DNA of 64,000 nucleotides, taken from assembly GCA_009192285.1 (NCBI GenBank), contig WBVU01000009.1, positions 372,001-436,000 of the forward strand, given 5' to 3'. The notes beneath the pieces are model-generated. The model searched no databases and was not told the origin of the DNA. It saw only the letters and a program-made list of their open reading frames with translations. The position numbers were made by a program, and so were the translations under genes. Source of the stretch: Morchella semilibera (lineage: Eukaryota > Ascomycota > Pezizomycetes > Pezizales > Morchellaceae). Shown piece after piece: positions 34,101-45,824 of this stretch; the stretch's first letter is position 1; every line of letters starts with the position of its first letter.

Positions 34101-34223
34101 GGAGGTTACTTTGGAGATGATAGGGAGGTCAGTTGGGGAGAGATCTTCAAAATGGGGATAACCGTGTTCGCACCACCTATGGGTGTGGGCGCGTTGGCCT
34201 GGAGAAGGGGAAGAAGTCAGTGA
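31158..34223 (+). CDS. Large low-complexity membrane protein, unrecognised family
   Basis: Single exon, 1021 aa from ATG 31158. The frame stays open further 5' but the leader there is not protein-like. The N-terminus has an acidic tract (residues about 43-70, DEDDEDDGEEEVEDEQEEE). It is followed by about 700 residues of Ser/Pro/Thr-rich disordered sequence with many TPP/SPP sites, a Gln-Thr dipeptide run (about 32405-32480), a Ser-His run (about 32541-32588) and five copies of a 9-residue RPGSSDGFR unit. The C-terminal about 250 residues are ordered and hydrophobic: helices near 772-800 (FWNFLISLWIFFLVLG), 824-842 (ALGVWLGLFLWVTVSI) and 877-895 (VVLLFFLITAG), then a possible one near the end (ITVFAPPMGVGALAW). 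It is probably a tail-anchored or multi-span endomembrane protein with a large phosphorylatable cytosolic N-terminus. Function unknown. Confidence 0.85.
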   Translation: MNSRDESLPMSPTKTKQFVTIFGATPTSQNDMARSDHLRGDGDLSGDEDDEDDGEEEVEDEQEEEIPEEAISWQKNSNPVGSTLGLLAAIKEEESGDERSPKPKRTERVNLIENAPAEKLTYGYFDYMSSKKQAGAAATTPIEEAADSTAADINTDPFGQPLNTERVKTPLAERREQKQDEPFVRTTSPVCMDCIVNGNDHHHGRTPVQSPPPARATFPQPSLETSLKRASSESIGSSESLASSIDPKPENPIIGTPSKSFGHPVSAGFSTPQKTPSEAPPTPAATPNTTPSLRRKGSLPVKDLTPSRDLRSQGSFSDITPPRDPASLKLAIPTPPKESQSTPSERSSPTKKLFNPGTPARQRVPAIPPTPPSTPARRKSLPHEFSKSYLNLPTPVEEEPSSAIEPDQTHAQAESQAQAQRQTQTQTQTQTQTQTQTQTQTQAQAHPQTASEIRKGRGHNRSHSESHSHSHSHSHSHGDGDDDNCPFVSRARSWRDMHQSKSYSNKPSVPESARRLSHSYSASDIHSQRRSSSLPRNPEPSYLGMPNGYSRSTSPELSRLSSYTQRPGSSDGYRRPGSSDGFRRPGSSDGFRRLGSSDDFRRPGSSDGSRLNYSYIQSRPTTPDIGYSNRVPFAEGSESGSWLPHPPPPSIASSVGTSANSSMLLNPLAPAISFNRREAAQRTVNRSISENDLHNIGRFFESVLTRGKTDEPESPTEELTSESRVGTVVPDIPKIEITEQATEGEKTNELDEKNLMTEYIIPRVTKYYLQGKYFWNFLISLWIFFLVLGSSIGVATGFAYCFGDSGLAAALFGPGRLLEDLSPHIALGVWLGLFLWVTVSINRAISPEADELKKQGLLAEIIGLKRATTFKRRLNHKWTKVVLLFFLITAGTRGLYLGGQIVIPPIAAGVNKGVSVGIQYFDTLRTPTTEVATETETEVDPAMQDPWADMDIMYFQSAEDMEAKQASNMEGNQGAYSPGADGGYFGDDREVSWGEIFKMGITVFAPPMGVGALAWRRGRSQ
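32853..32987 (+). repeat. Five tandem 27-bp units coding for a 9-residue repeat
   Basis: Units encode variants of RPGSSDGFR (DGY, DGF, DGF, DDF, DGS). Third-position differences between copies show that the repeat is not brand new. Length variation between strains would be expected. Confidence 0.9.
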
Positions 34224-37200
34224 AGTGGGTATTTCTTTTGTTTTATGATGATTATGAAATCGGTATGACGTCGTTTAAGAGGTTTCAAAACAAACCTTTT
34301 GATCATTTGGAGGAGAGAAAGATTTTTGGGAACATTTTTATAAAAATTGCTTTTGGGGTTGTATTTTAGCGGTCGGATTCGGTTTTCATTACATGCCTTT
34401 TGGGAGACGGTCGGCATTCGGAGTTTTTTTTTTTATATATACCATTTGTTTTGTATTACATCTCATATTTGCGGGCTTTCAGTCGATATTTGTTTATATT
34501 GGGCTGTCTAAATTGTTGTTTCGGTTTAGCCTGTTTTTTTTTCTTTTCCCTTCTCTTTCTCTTTATTTCTTTTCTCTGCATTCTTCTCTCCTCCTTATGA
34601 TTACGACCTGTCATGACGATTTCTATCATCTTTTTACGACAATAACGATATCGCGTTTGGCCTTCATTATATATTATTAGAAAACATTAGGGGTTGTTAA
34701 TAATGCGGTGTACTGGAGTTGTGAACGTCGGGGAGGAGTCGGGGATGGTGCGGTGATGGTGCGGGGAGCGGGGCGGGCGGGCAGGGCTTACTAGATAGTA
34801 ATGAGATACTATGTGTTGAAGAGCAGTTGACATTTGATTTTAATTTTGATTTTAATTTTTTTGTTTCATGCACGATGTTTTTGTTTCTTAACCTGTTTTT
34901 CCTTTCGGCTGTCATGGACGCTTTCTGCTCAGCATACGCGCGTATTTGCATCTTTTACTGACCGATTGCATATCTTTACTCTAGGCCTCTTTTTCTTTTT
35001 CTTTTCACCTCTTTCCACTCGTGTCGCTCTGCACCAGCAGCTGCTCAGCAACGCTCCGTCTCTCCGGGTGTACGGCGCGGCGACGGCTTGGCTTAATTTC
35101 TCCAAATGCCTCTCTGCTTCACCTCACTCACATTATCCCACTTCCCATTGCAAGGATATTGTTGGCAGCTCATCACGATCTCATTGCGATGGTTGTTGTG
35201 GGGGTGATGGTTCATTTCATCTAGACTACATTGCTTACTTACTCTAGGTACATACCTGCGCTGCAGGTTTGATTTCTTTAGCTGTTAGTGCGGTTGTGTT
35301 GGGCATCGCGAGAGCTAATCAAGTCCCGTTCTTCACATGCAACTAGAACCACACCTCAACAAATTCCTGCAGGACGCCCTGCAAAAGTAACAACAACAAA
35401 CAGACTCTTTCAGAGTAAAACACCAGGAGACGGAGACGGGACCAATCACGATCGGCGTGCAAAAGAAGATGTACCTAATATCGGTACCTGACTGTTCCCG
35501 GGACTGTATGATGGATGTATAAGTGGATGGATGGAGCCATCCAGTTAGCCAGGAGTTACAGTTGCAGTTTGCAGTAGAGTAGCTAGTGGCCCGGAGTATG
35601 GAACCTACGTGGGAGACAAATTCGCGAGCTGTCTCTCTCTAGCTCTCTACAAGCCTAAGAGTCTAACTATGGCTTTTGACATGCGTTCCCTCGCCAACTA
35701 CATGTAGCCAACTACAGTGCTCTGCCCTGCCCCCATACTAATCCCCCCCTTCTCCCCTTCCCTCTTCTTTCCCCTAAACATCCTCCACGTCGTGGAATTT
35801 TGTGGTTGTTGCTAACTAAATAGGTAGAACATGTTGTAGAACGCCTAGCTGACACGTAGAGAGTATGACACTCTACACTCTACGTCGACTCTGGCTTAGA
35901 GTAGTAGAATACCCCAGAATCCGGCCGGACCCCAGCAGCCCTGCATGTCCGGCGTGGCTGGCTACATTTACCTAGTTTCTTTACTCCAGGGTAGGTACGT
36001 CGAGTCCACTTTCTTGCTGTGTAAAAAAGCCACATGGATATGCGTCTTGTCTGGGGAAGGTGCTGGGTTTACTTGCGATATTCAAGGCCGGTACCGTACC
36101 CTGCCTATGGCAGTTATGGTATAACTAAGTAGGTACGCAGCAGCTGCTGATGCACAGTGATATGCGTGTGTGTGTGTGCGTAACTCAGGAACGGAGAGCA
36201 AGTGTCAATCAATAGTGACGTCCACCTGGCCATGGCCACGGGCCATACTAAGCAGGATAATTCCTAAGCCCAGTCTCACCCTATAGGAATTTGTCTTATA
36301 AGAACACTCAATACGGGCTCGGGTACCCGTTAAGGGGTTATTTTGGGCCACTTCCTGCACCCATGTACCTTTCACCTCTGAGAGCTCTCTAAGAATAAAT
36401 AGCTGCCTTATGGACTGATTTGCGGCCCCTTCCGTATGTATTCCTACAATCGGGTAGGGCAGGCGTTCCAAGGCGAGTGGAGTTTTGAGCATTGCCAACA
36501 TGGCCCGTGCTTGTTCTAAATTTACCTGAGAAACATGTTTATTATGGGAATGCGGGGTGAAAAAGTGCCTCCAATCAGAGAAACCCTAACCCTCAGTGGA
36601 AAGGCAGATTTATATGAAATCGTTATAATCCCGCGTGCGCCGCGGAAATGTCGTGGGCCCATTGAGAGTGCTATAAAATCTCTCAAAATTTCCGATCACT
36701 GTACAGGAAGCTCTAGAATAGTATGAAAATGTAAGCTAATCGGCACAATGAGGTTTTTGAGTTTGTGTTGACATGCTTAGATTGCTGAGGGGAAACTACT
36801 GGCCGTCAAACCAGGAGGTTGGAAGGGTTTGGTGCTTTTATGCCCCCACTTTCGGCGCCGGCGGGTTGCGTTCCAGTAGAGAGGGTGCTGTGGGAGTAGG
36901 GCGTTTTGATTTCCTGTGCTTGATCATTGGGTTGGCCGCCCGTTGGCCGAAGATGATGACCTTGTGCGTCGAGGGGGCTTTAGCTAGGTAACTAATGGTA
37001 AACCGAAGGCTGGGTGGGGTCTACTTACCTCAGACCCCTCGAGGGTGGTTGGAATTGATATTTATCCCTGCAAATTTCGATCAATGATCATAACGTTGAA
37101 TATTTCCATCGGCGTTTGTTTCGGTTCTCCTCCAGATCTCAAAAACCTTCTCCGCAGTTTTTGGGGGAGAGGACCCTACACATGCTGGATGAGACAAGAT

Positions 37201-40200
37201 ACACCATGCTTGGATTGTGCATCGATGCCGTGGCTGGGGTAGATTTCAATCTCATTGGTGATGTCGGGGAACAGGCCTAAGGACTTCTGAGAACGATCAT
37301 TGGGATTTTAGTCATGCAGATTTGATGCAGATTTGATGCATACATGTATGTATGGCTCGTTACTACTCGCTGTGTTCTCTCTGTAGAGATAACATGGAGT
37401 ATGAACATGTTTTTCAGTATCTGCATGATAAAGTGTCAGCGCGCATAGTAATATCCAGGTTGTCCTACTCTATAAAATAATACGCCCTGCACCGAGTTGA
37501 ATATATGTCTTTAAAAGTAGCCAAGTCTAGAAAGCCCAGATCTAGAATCCAGTGGGCGTGATGATATGAACCCATGTCGCGAATAACTGAGCATGCTATT
37601 GTGATTGACTGCTCTGCCCCGTGAAGTCCCAAGGGTTGTACAGCTTCCACACACATAAAACTTCGGTTATCAATCCTGACCTATGGAATCACGGATTTTA
37701 TGGTTTGAAGCCAAACAGTCAAGAGGTACGGATCTGGCTTGGCACACGAGAGATCACTCGGGCTCAGAGCTCACAAGGCCTGTAGACTCGTGGAGAATAC
37801 TAGCCGTTGGGGGTCGAAGAATACCTCCGAACCTGCCAACATATATGTTGGTGATACAATACCAGGAAACTCTCTTAAGACGCCCCGAGTAGAGGTGGTA
37901 GCGGCCGCAACTTATCATAATGTCGGCTTGGAGGACGCTATAGTGGGGGCGGTGGTTGCATTCCCCTGGGCTAGGTGACCGCTCAGTGTAGTTGTTGTTG
38001 CAGGCTTTTGTATGGGGTCTGGGGCTAGAAGAAGGAAGACGCCGTTCGTGATCCTGCGGAGGTCAGGGGTGTGTTAGATTGTTTGTGTTAAGCTTGACGT
38101 GGAGAGTGTTTCCAATGGCAGTGTCTGAAGGCAAGGGACGAGAGACCGAAAGTTAGGTAATTATATCGTACGCACAATCTCTGAGCTACTTATTATATAT
38201 ATACATATATGTATGTAAGTAAGTACTTACTAAAGGGCCTATATAACTTTCTTATGATTGTTGATGCTAAAATTTGTATTGGAGATTTATTATTTGGTGA
38301 GTGGGATAAAATGATCATGATCAGTTAGTAAGACCACGCCAGATTTGACTTTCCCTGGGATCAGTATTTTTGTTGGCGGGTGAGAGATGCACACAACGCG
38401 CCTATGGCCTAACGGTCATGGCGCCACACCGTGTGGGAGATAGGGCTTGCAACTACCGGAAGGTTGCAGGTTCCAGCCCGGGGGGTGGGAGTAGCAGGAT
38501 TGAGGCATTAATAGCTATGCCTGCGTAGCTTTTTGTCATTCAATTTCTTCGAATTTCTTTAGTGACTGTACATTTGTTTATTTTTTTCATGCATTATCTC
38601 CGTTGAAATCCAAGGTTTTGTCCTTAAAGGAGAGAGTCTTCTACAGTCCCCCCCTAACCCTGAAAACTTGAGATGGGCCCTAGGAAGACAAGTCTCATGC
38701 CAAGCCCCACTGTGGCCAGCCCACTAACGGCCTGGAAGACATCGGGTTATATAAGTCTCGGCTCTAGGAGGCAGTGGCCGTAAGGATATCACCCTCTTTG
38801 TATAAACTTCAACTCTCTCCCCCCCCCCCACAACCACACCCAGTAATCAGTCGTATGATATACGCAGATACGGTCGAGCTAGTTCTCACCCAGAAGCTTT
38901 TTAGCAAAGAGTTAGAATACTCGGTCATCATGGCGCTTACTAGTACTGCACCGGCAGAGACTCCGGCATCTCGGCGAGGAGATTGGGGGGATGGCCCTTC
39001 AAGGTGGCAACTACAAGGGAAATCTTTGCCTAAGTCGAGGCGAGTAATACTATCCATCACCTAAAAACAGAGCGGCGATCATTAATCTATCATCTATCTA
39101 TGGTTGGTCATTATATGTAAACCCTCCGGCACTAGTACTAGTTGAAAGCTATCCGACCCCAGACACATCAAAGGATTTCTACGCCTGTTCGATCGGCGGG
39201 GGCCGTAAGTAGGTTCTATCACAATAATACGAAAGATACCATAACTATAGGACCCCATGCGTACTCACGGGGGCGCCCTGTGAAAGCTGAATACGAACTG
39301 GTAGCTATCCATCCTCAGCGAGACTTCCTCAACATACAGTAAAACCCGGCATGTCATACCTCTGCCTTATATGCTGATAATTAAACTCTGTTAGCACTTT
39401 GCTTCATTATTCTTTCGATTATCTTCCTGGATTAACACATTTTTATCCCATAGGAATACAAATCACAGATTGTCACTCGGTAGGTCTAGACCAGAAGAAC
39501 CGCTGCTTATTGATTGGCTGACTAATGCTAAGTGATGACTCCTATCATGCAGTGGTGCTTTATAGGTACCCATGTCTTGATGTAGTCCGACGGGCACCTC
39601 CGGCGCCGCGGCGGGGTTGGATAGGCTTACTACCGGCCTAGTCCCCGTTCTTTGGATACTTATTGGGGAAGGTCTAAAGAAACATTTATATAGCGATGCC
39701 TTTACTCGGTCTCGGCACAGCTTCTGGCCCGCTCACGGCTTCCATCAATCCACGGATTAACCCTTGGCCTGGTGTCGCTACTCGATTGCGCATGTACCTA
39801 ATTCAATCCCAACTCTATGTACCAATCTCGATGCAACTCCCTAAGCCCCTCCTGGCGCTAACTGAGGTCTCTTCTTGATATTGATGGTGGGGGGTTGTTT
39901 ATGAGTTTAAGATCAGTTCTGTGTACGTTATTTGCCGCGAGCACAAGCTGAATTTTTACTACAGCGTATTACGCCAGATAGTTGGAATATAAGATAGCGT
40001 GGTTAGTGACACGAAGCAGTTCTTCCCAATCTTATAGAGTTCCTCTCACTGAGACGCTGTAATAGGTTTATATATAGTACAAGCTAGGTAGTAGCTTGAG
40101 CTCGGGTTTGTTTCCCGCTAGGTCCGTTCCTGCGGAGACTTTCGAGGATTGATGATAGCACATATCACTCTAAGTAGTGATTCTCGAATGCATATTTCAG

Positions 40201-40723
40201 GAAAATTTAGCCTGAGCGTAGTGATGGTTTACTAGATGTTTTATTGGTTGCGCCAGCAAAAACTTCCACAATGGAATCGAATGACGATGGCTTACATTCC
40301 AGCCCCTTTACCCCGCAAGAAACCCTCATTTTAAGTCGGTTACAATAGGTCTTGTTAATATGCAAACCCCTCACCAGACCCCGGCCTTACTGGTATGTAC
40401 GTACGTGTAGTTATATATATATACGTACCTCTTGATTAATAGTAGCAGTAGTAGGAATCTAGATTCGTCATAATTAGTACTGGTAGCCAAGCTGATCTAG
40501 ACCCACTAGTCCCTATTGGGAAAATCTACTAATCAACCCTCCACGGACTCGGACTTAACCGGTCGCACATTCCTCCGCTTGTGCAACAGTTAGGATTTAC
40601 TTTTCCAATATAAATATCAGGCCATTCAACGGGGGAGAGGACGGAGGTCTAAATAACCCATTTTTTTTTTTACACGACATAGCTCTACGTAAACTAGCAA
40701 CTCGTATATATCATCTCAGCAAA
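34224..40723. other. 6.5-kb gene-poor region
   Basis: The first about 450 bp are T-rich and probably 3' UTR of the membrane-protein gene. There is a (TG)n microsatellite at about 36166-36178, a SINE-like relic near 38.4 kb, an 11-C run at 38819-38829, and TACATGTA at 35699 and 37341. Open frames are short and unsupported. The last about 100 bp carry a T run and C/A-rich leader before ATG 40724. Confidence 0.5.
38398..38500 (+). repeat. tRNA-related SINE-like relic
   Basis: An A-box match TGGCCTAACGG (38405-38415) and a B-box match GGTTCCAGCCC (38469-38479) stand 64 nt apart, as in a tRNA-derived Pol III promoter. The acceptor and T stems do not pair, so it is not a functional tRNA. The body and tail downstream cannot be delimited. 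It could also be a decayed tRNA gene. Confidence 0.45.
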
Positions 40724-42287
40724 ATGGCAGAAACAATTCTCCTCAAGAACGGAATGCTCCTGCTGCATTCCGACGACAACAAAACTATCAACACGGTTAT
40801 TTCCGACCTTCTAATCCGCGGGGACCGGATTGTGGCCATTGAGAAAGACATAGCCCCCGAAGAGGGGACCACCGTGATCGATTGCACCGACAAGATCGTT
40901 TCCCCGGGCTTCGTGGATACCCACAGACATATGTGGCACACTCAAGTGAAGGGTTATGCCGATGTGATGTTGTATGAATATCTTATAGGTAACATTATGG
41001 ACCGGATTTGGGGGCGTATAGAGACTAATAAGCATTTAATTAAGCCAACCTCATCCAGGGGGCTTTATTTACACCCTCGGATACATTCTGGGGGCAACTG
41101 GCTGGGTGCCTTGAGGCGATAGATGCAGGAACTACAACTATTGTGGACCACAGCCATATTAACCACTCCCCAGAGCACGGTAACTATTAAACAGGCTATA
41201 TAGTTATTTCTCATACCGTATAAACTGATGCAGAAAATCTCACACAGCACCGTCTGCCATCTCCGCAACCCTCACCTCCGGAATCCGCTCTTTTTATTGC
41301 TACTGCCCAAACCCCCGAGTCACAAACTGGGAACCCTACACGCTCGACGTCAGCCCAGCGCCATGGTTTTTCAAACAGCTCCAAGAAATCTCTGAAATCA
41401 CCAAAAAGACAGGCCATACCCGTGTCCTCCCCGGCCTTGCCTTCGACGGTATGTCTGCGCCTAAAGAAGCCGTCACTGGCATCATCACCGCCGCCAGGAA
41501 CCTCGGCATCAGCGTGATAACCAGTCACCATAGCCACCTGCTCGATTCCATCCGTATCCTAGACGACTACTCCCTCCTCTCTTCGGACCTCATTTTCTCT
41601 CATGCATGCAAGATCAGCGAGCAGGAGACAGCGCTCATCAAGGCCAAGGGCGGGTATATCTCGTCGACACCGTCAACAGAGCTCCAAATGGGCATGGGCC
41701 CCCCTGTATGCACGCGGCCTGAACTTCGCGAACACTCCTCTCTCGGCGTCGACTGCCATTCTACGTCGTCTGCAGATCTATTCGGGCAGATGCGGTTAGT
41801 GCTGCAGTCGGCGCGCAACACTTACAGCGAGAAGCTCGGGCATATTCCGAGCACGACAAACATCACTGTGCTTGAGATCTTCAATATGGGGACCATTGCA
41901 GGGGCACGGGCGGTTGGAATGGAGCATGAAATCGGGAGTCTAAAGGTGGGGAAGAAGGCGGATGTAGTTGTCTTTGATGGAATGAGTCCTGGGTTGGTTT
42001 GCGGAAGTCCCAAAGACCCTATAGGGGCGATTGTGCTACATGCGAGTGTTAGGGATGTTGAGACGGTTATTATCGATGGAGTGGTGAGGAAGAGGGACGG
42101 GAGGTTAGTACCATCTCGGTTTGAAGCCTTTGAAGGTATGGGCAAAGAGTTGAACGTAGATGGGGAGATTGAGTGGAAGAAGGTGGCAAGAGAAGTGGTG
42201 GATAGTCGGGCGAAGATTGATGAGAAGGCGAATGGGGTTGATTACGAGGCGGCGAAACAGGCTATATATAAGCTTTTTGGGCTCTAG
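40724..42287 (+). CDS. Amidohydrolase (cytosine deaminase/chlorohydrolase-like metal-dependent hydrolase)
   Basis: Three exons, 40724-40988, 41045-41179 and 41248-42287 (both introns phase 1), give 479 aa. Metal and catalytic motifs of the amidohydrolase TIM-barrel superfamily are in order: PGFVDTHRHMWHT (H67, H69), GTTTIVDHSH, VITSHHSHL (H about 227-230), FSHACKISEQE (H252) and GVDCHSTSSADLF (D302). A C-terminal composite-sheet segment follows, with VGKKADVVVFDG and VETVIIDGVVRKRDG. The pattern is that of the TrzN/AtzA/cytosine-deaminase branch, which hydrolyses C-N or C-Cl bonds on rings; the substrate here is unknown. Acceptors were chosen for frame: nearer-looking CAG sites at 41076-41078 and 41231-41233 break it, and those used are AAG at 41044 and CAG at 41247. 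No signal peptide, so probably cytosolic. Confidence 0.88.
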
Positions 42288-44459
42288 GCAGGTTTGAAGA
42301 TTTGGGTTTTGTAACCCAGATGGAAACCACATGTAGCTACATGTAGTTATCATCAGCGTTTCAAATACATATAATAAGTGGAGAAAGTCTCAACTCCACT
42401 TTTGTATCCCTAAAGACCCCCTAGGAGGTACCGTGAGTGACTAGGCGGGAGATTAATTATCAAACTAGCTCCCTACGTGAAATTTCGCTTTGTAAGGCTG
42501 TTTAAAATCCTCCTCGAGACTGTACAAGAGCACTCGGGATCCACGATTAGCTGATATGGGTTACGGGTTGATCATTATTTAAACAGAAAGTGAAGCTCCT
42601 TGAGACAAGCAATATTTTTTTCGGCAGGAAGGAGCCTATGGCCAGTTTTACATCAAGTAAATGTTCTGCGGCCGACGAAGGGTTAGGGCTAGCTTGCAGC
42701 AGCAATAATCGAGTGATATAACATGATTAAGTTTTTATGTATCAGATCGATCAACATCCCTAAAGCGCTCTCGGGCACTCTCATTATAGGCCCACTCGAT
42801 CTTGCTCACCAAGATACAGGTGGTGTCTAGATCTATTGACTAAAACCACATTTTATCTTTAGCTAGACATGACTACTGTAGTAAACCAAGAATATACGTT
42901 ATGTAGCTTAGAACATACTCAGCTATAGCACTTTGGAAAATACTTCCAAGGCACACATACCTCAAAACTTTATCGGTTCACGGCATATGCATGTTAGGGG
43001 AGCAGTACTTCATCACTTGTCTAGCCTGGCTCAGTTTTCACTTCGAAGTTCTTAGCTATAGCACCCACGACTATATCAAGAGGTACGCAGGAATCTACAT
43101 GTAAGTACCAATTCTAATTCTATCATTAAATATACGTATACCTTCTAATATAGCTAGCATTAAAGCTTGCGGTCCCGTTTTCGCCCGATATAGGGGGAGG
43201 CGACGTTGCCGCCGGTAACTGGTGTGCATGGTTTATGGGCATTTTTTCCCACTGGGAGGAATCATCATGATATGAGCTCGGCGGATGTGATAGACTTATA
43301 GATACATGTACGCTTACAGGAGAGAATTAGGTGCGAGGGTCAACTAATTTTCTTGGTGTGATAACGTTGTCTTCTGTACGCTTGTGGCTGTACATAAGGT
43401 ACCTGTATGCTTAGAATTACGCGCGGGAAGCCCAAGAAATACACGCAGATCACTGGGCAAAACAACCTAGCTGCACGGTAAAACGGCACCGGTATCCATT
43501 TTAATTTATAATTGATATGCACCCCCGCTTTGGTGTATTATTAGTTGGGTTTAATGCTGGGATTTTTGGTCGGTAAGTGTATCTTCTAGTCGGTCTTGAC
43601 GTAATGATGCTGAGAATTAGGGTTTCTAACGATAATTTACTCGCAAAGCCTTAAGGCTGTTGATTATATCATGAGAGCATTCCTCATCAGAATCCGGCTA
43701 TCTGTGCGCCATCGCAATGGAATTCGTCAAACTATCCCTGAGAACATATCGACCAGGATAGGAACGCAAGCAAGAGCTTCAACAAAACTGAAGCTGCTTA
43801 AGGTGGTGGCTGAAATATCTAGAAGCCAAAAATGACCAGACTATATATAGATGCATTTAAAGTATGGAGACACCCCCTGGGAATCTCTGCAAACAACATA
43901 TTACTGCCCACACCCTCCAGATACACTCCTGTCGAATTAAAACTCAGAGTTCCTTCCAGGTGGGATTAAATACCCGGGTTTATCCCTGTCAATGATTCAA
44001 TAAAACTCGAATTCGGTGGGACCGGACAGACTTAGCTTATCAACAATTGCAACAGTGGCCGTGCACTCCCACGTTTTAAAGTCAAGATATCGGATAGACG
44101 GCTTGTATGCATACACTACATGTCTCGACTTTACCGAAGATCTACTCTATTCCATATCCATATTGAGGCTCTAGTAGATGACCTCTATAAAACTCTGGGC
44201 TTTGCTTAATTCTGCCCGTTTTGATCGAGCCGTGGAACTGCAGTCTTTCCCTTACTCCTTTTTGTAGCAGTTGCTAGTTGGCCCCGGCGGCGTTCTTTTC
44301 TGTCTTTTCTGTCTTTTCATTCTTTTTTTTCTCTTCTTTTTACGCTACGGTCATTTGTTTTTATTTCTTTCTCACACTCGTTTTGATTATTTCGTTTTCT
44401 CATTCATTCGTTCGTTCTATTTATTTATTTATCTCATTCTCTTTTTCTAGATACCCGTT
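42288..44459. other. Gene-free interval
   Basis: A short direct repeat ACATGTAGCT lies at 42330-42345, with further TACATGTA copies at 43096 and 43303. The right end (about 44.2-44.45 kb) is a strongly pyrimidine-rich leader of the GH16 gene. No gene or RNA is supported. Confidence 0.5.
44186..44191 (+). promoter_or_regulatory. Likely TATA box of the GH16 gene
   Basis: TATAAA lies about 270 nt before ATG 44460. The CT-rich tract between (CTTTTCTGTC repeated) is typical of leaders of well-expressed fungal secreted enzymes. Confidence 0.5.
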
Positions 44460-45824
44460 ATGAAGATCCCCGGCCTATCTCCCGTATCATTGATCCTCCT
44501 CCTCCCTAACCTGGCGCAGGCAGCCTACGTCCTCCAAGACGACTACAAACCAGAAAACTTCCTCAGCAAATTCAATTATTTTACCGTAGGCCCCCTCGCG
44601 CCCCCCCAACAGAGGAAGAACTCCTAACCTAACCGCAAGCCACATATATATACAGGGCTCCGACCCCACGCGCGGCTTCGTTACATACGTCAACGAGCAA
44701 ACCGCCAAGACCAAGCAATATGTACGCCCTAACGGCAACCAGGTGCACATCGGCGTAGACCACAAGAGCAAAATCAAGTTCAACCCCACCGACAAGACCG
44801 GGACCGGTACCGGCGGTCGGGAGAGCGTCCGTCTCGAAAGCAAAGCCCAATACACCAAGGGCCTCTTCATCCTAGACATCGAGCACATGCCCGGTGGACC
44901 TTGCGGGACATGGCCTGCGTTGTAATTTTCCCCTTTCATTAACAGTATAAGTCAGTCAGTAACTTATAAACTCACCCTAGCTGGACCGTTGGCGGCGGCT
45001 GGCCAGAGAACGGCGAGATCGATATTATTGAGGGTACGTAACCCTAACCCTCCCCGCTCAAAAAAACCCACAAACTGATCATTACCCTAGGGGTGCACAG
45101 AAACTCGGTAAACATGATGGCGCTCCACACAGGCCCTCAATGCGCCGTTAAGGGCTTCAAACAGAAGGCCCTGGTCGAGGCCCCCAACTGCGACGTCAAA
45201 GCCCCAGGCCAAGCCTCCAACCAAGGCTGTAGTATGAAAGTACTACCCTCCCCTCCCCCCCACCCCACTCCCATTATGTACCCCTTATCTAAGACCACAG
45301 AAACTAAAACTTTCAAACAGGACAAAGGTGTCGCTTCCTATGGTGACGCCTTCAACCAAGCAAAAGGCGGTGTCTTTGCTATGGAGTGGACCTCAACCAG
45401 TATCAAGATATGGTTCTTCCCGCGCAGTGCGATACCCAAGGACATCAACACGGCGCCCAACCCCGCCACCTGGGGCACGCCCAATGCCAACTTCGATGGC
45501 GGCTGCGACTTCGACAAAAAGTTCAAGAACCACAGGATCATCTTCAACACCACGTTCTGCGGTGACTGGGCTGGCGGTGTCTGGGGGACTGCGGCGGTCG
45601 ATGGCGGATGGTATGTATTGTTCTTTATTTTCCTTGAGAGAAGGTAGCATGTGGGGGGGGGGGGGGTTAGGGTTAGTGGGATATTACAGTGACTGGTCTA
45701 ACGAAATGGCTAATGTAGTGGTACGAGGGCAAAGACCTGTGTCGAGTTTGTTGCGAACAACCCACAGGAGTTCGAGAATGCGTACTGGACTATTAACAGT
45801 TTGAGGGTGTTCAAGCAGCAATAG
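44460..45824 (+). CDS. Secreted GH16 endo-1,3(4)-beta-glucanase-like enzyme
   Basis: Six exons, 44460-44585, 44656-44921, 44981-45033, 45091-45239, 45321-45610 and 45719-45824, give 329 aa; all joins keep frame. Residues 1-21 are a signal peptide (SLILLLPNLAQA). The glycoside hydrolase 16 active site is complete: GEIDIIEG with nucleophile E143, D145 and acid/base E148, inside the tiny 53-nt exon 3. Other family landmarks are GFVTYV, MPGGPCGTWPAFW before the active site, then CGDWAGGVWG and, after the last intron, VANNPQEFENAYW near the end. The length matches fungal mixed-linkage/laminarin-type GH16 enzymes. It should hydrolyse beta-1,3(1,4)-glucan in cell walls outside the cell. Introns 3 and 5 hold telomere-like TAACCC/TTAGGG doublets, and intron 5 a 14-G run. 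Confidence 0.92.

Noticed and set aside
34393-34680. Very hydrophobic plus-strand frame as a small membrane protein
   Set aside because: The hydrophobicity comes from T-rich DNA in the 3' flank of the preceding gene; poly-T codes for Phe/Leu/Ser in any frame.
38398-38500. A functional tRNA gene
   Set aside because: A and B boxes match, but the acceptor strands and T stem do not pair and no sensible anticodon loop forms.
45093-45647. Continuous 184-residue frame as a single exon of the GH16 gene
   Set aside because: It reads through an 81-nt intron (45240-45320) that happens to stay open; the inserted residues (PSPPPHPTP) are foreign to the family and splice sites are good.
45040-45675. Telomere-like TAACCC/TTAGGG repeats as evidence for a chromosome end or interstitial telomere
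   Set aside because: Only two units each, inside introns of an intact gene. Single similar motifs near 12957, 30947 and 38653 show that such doublets are scattered.
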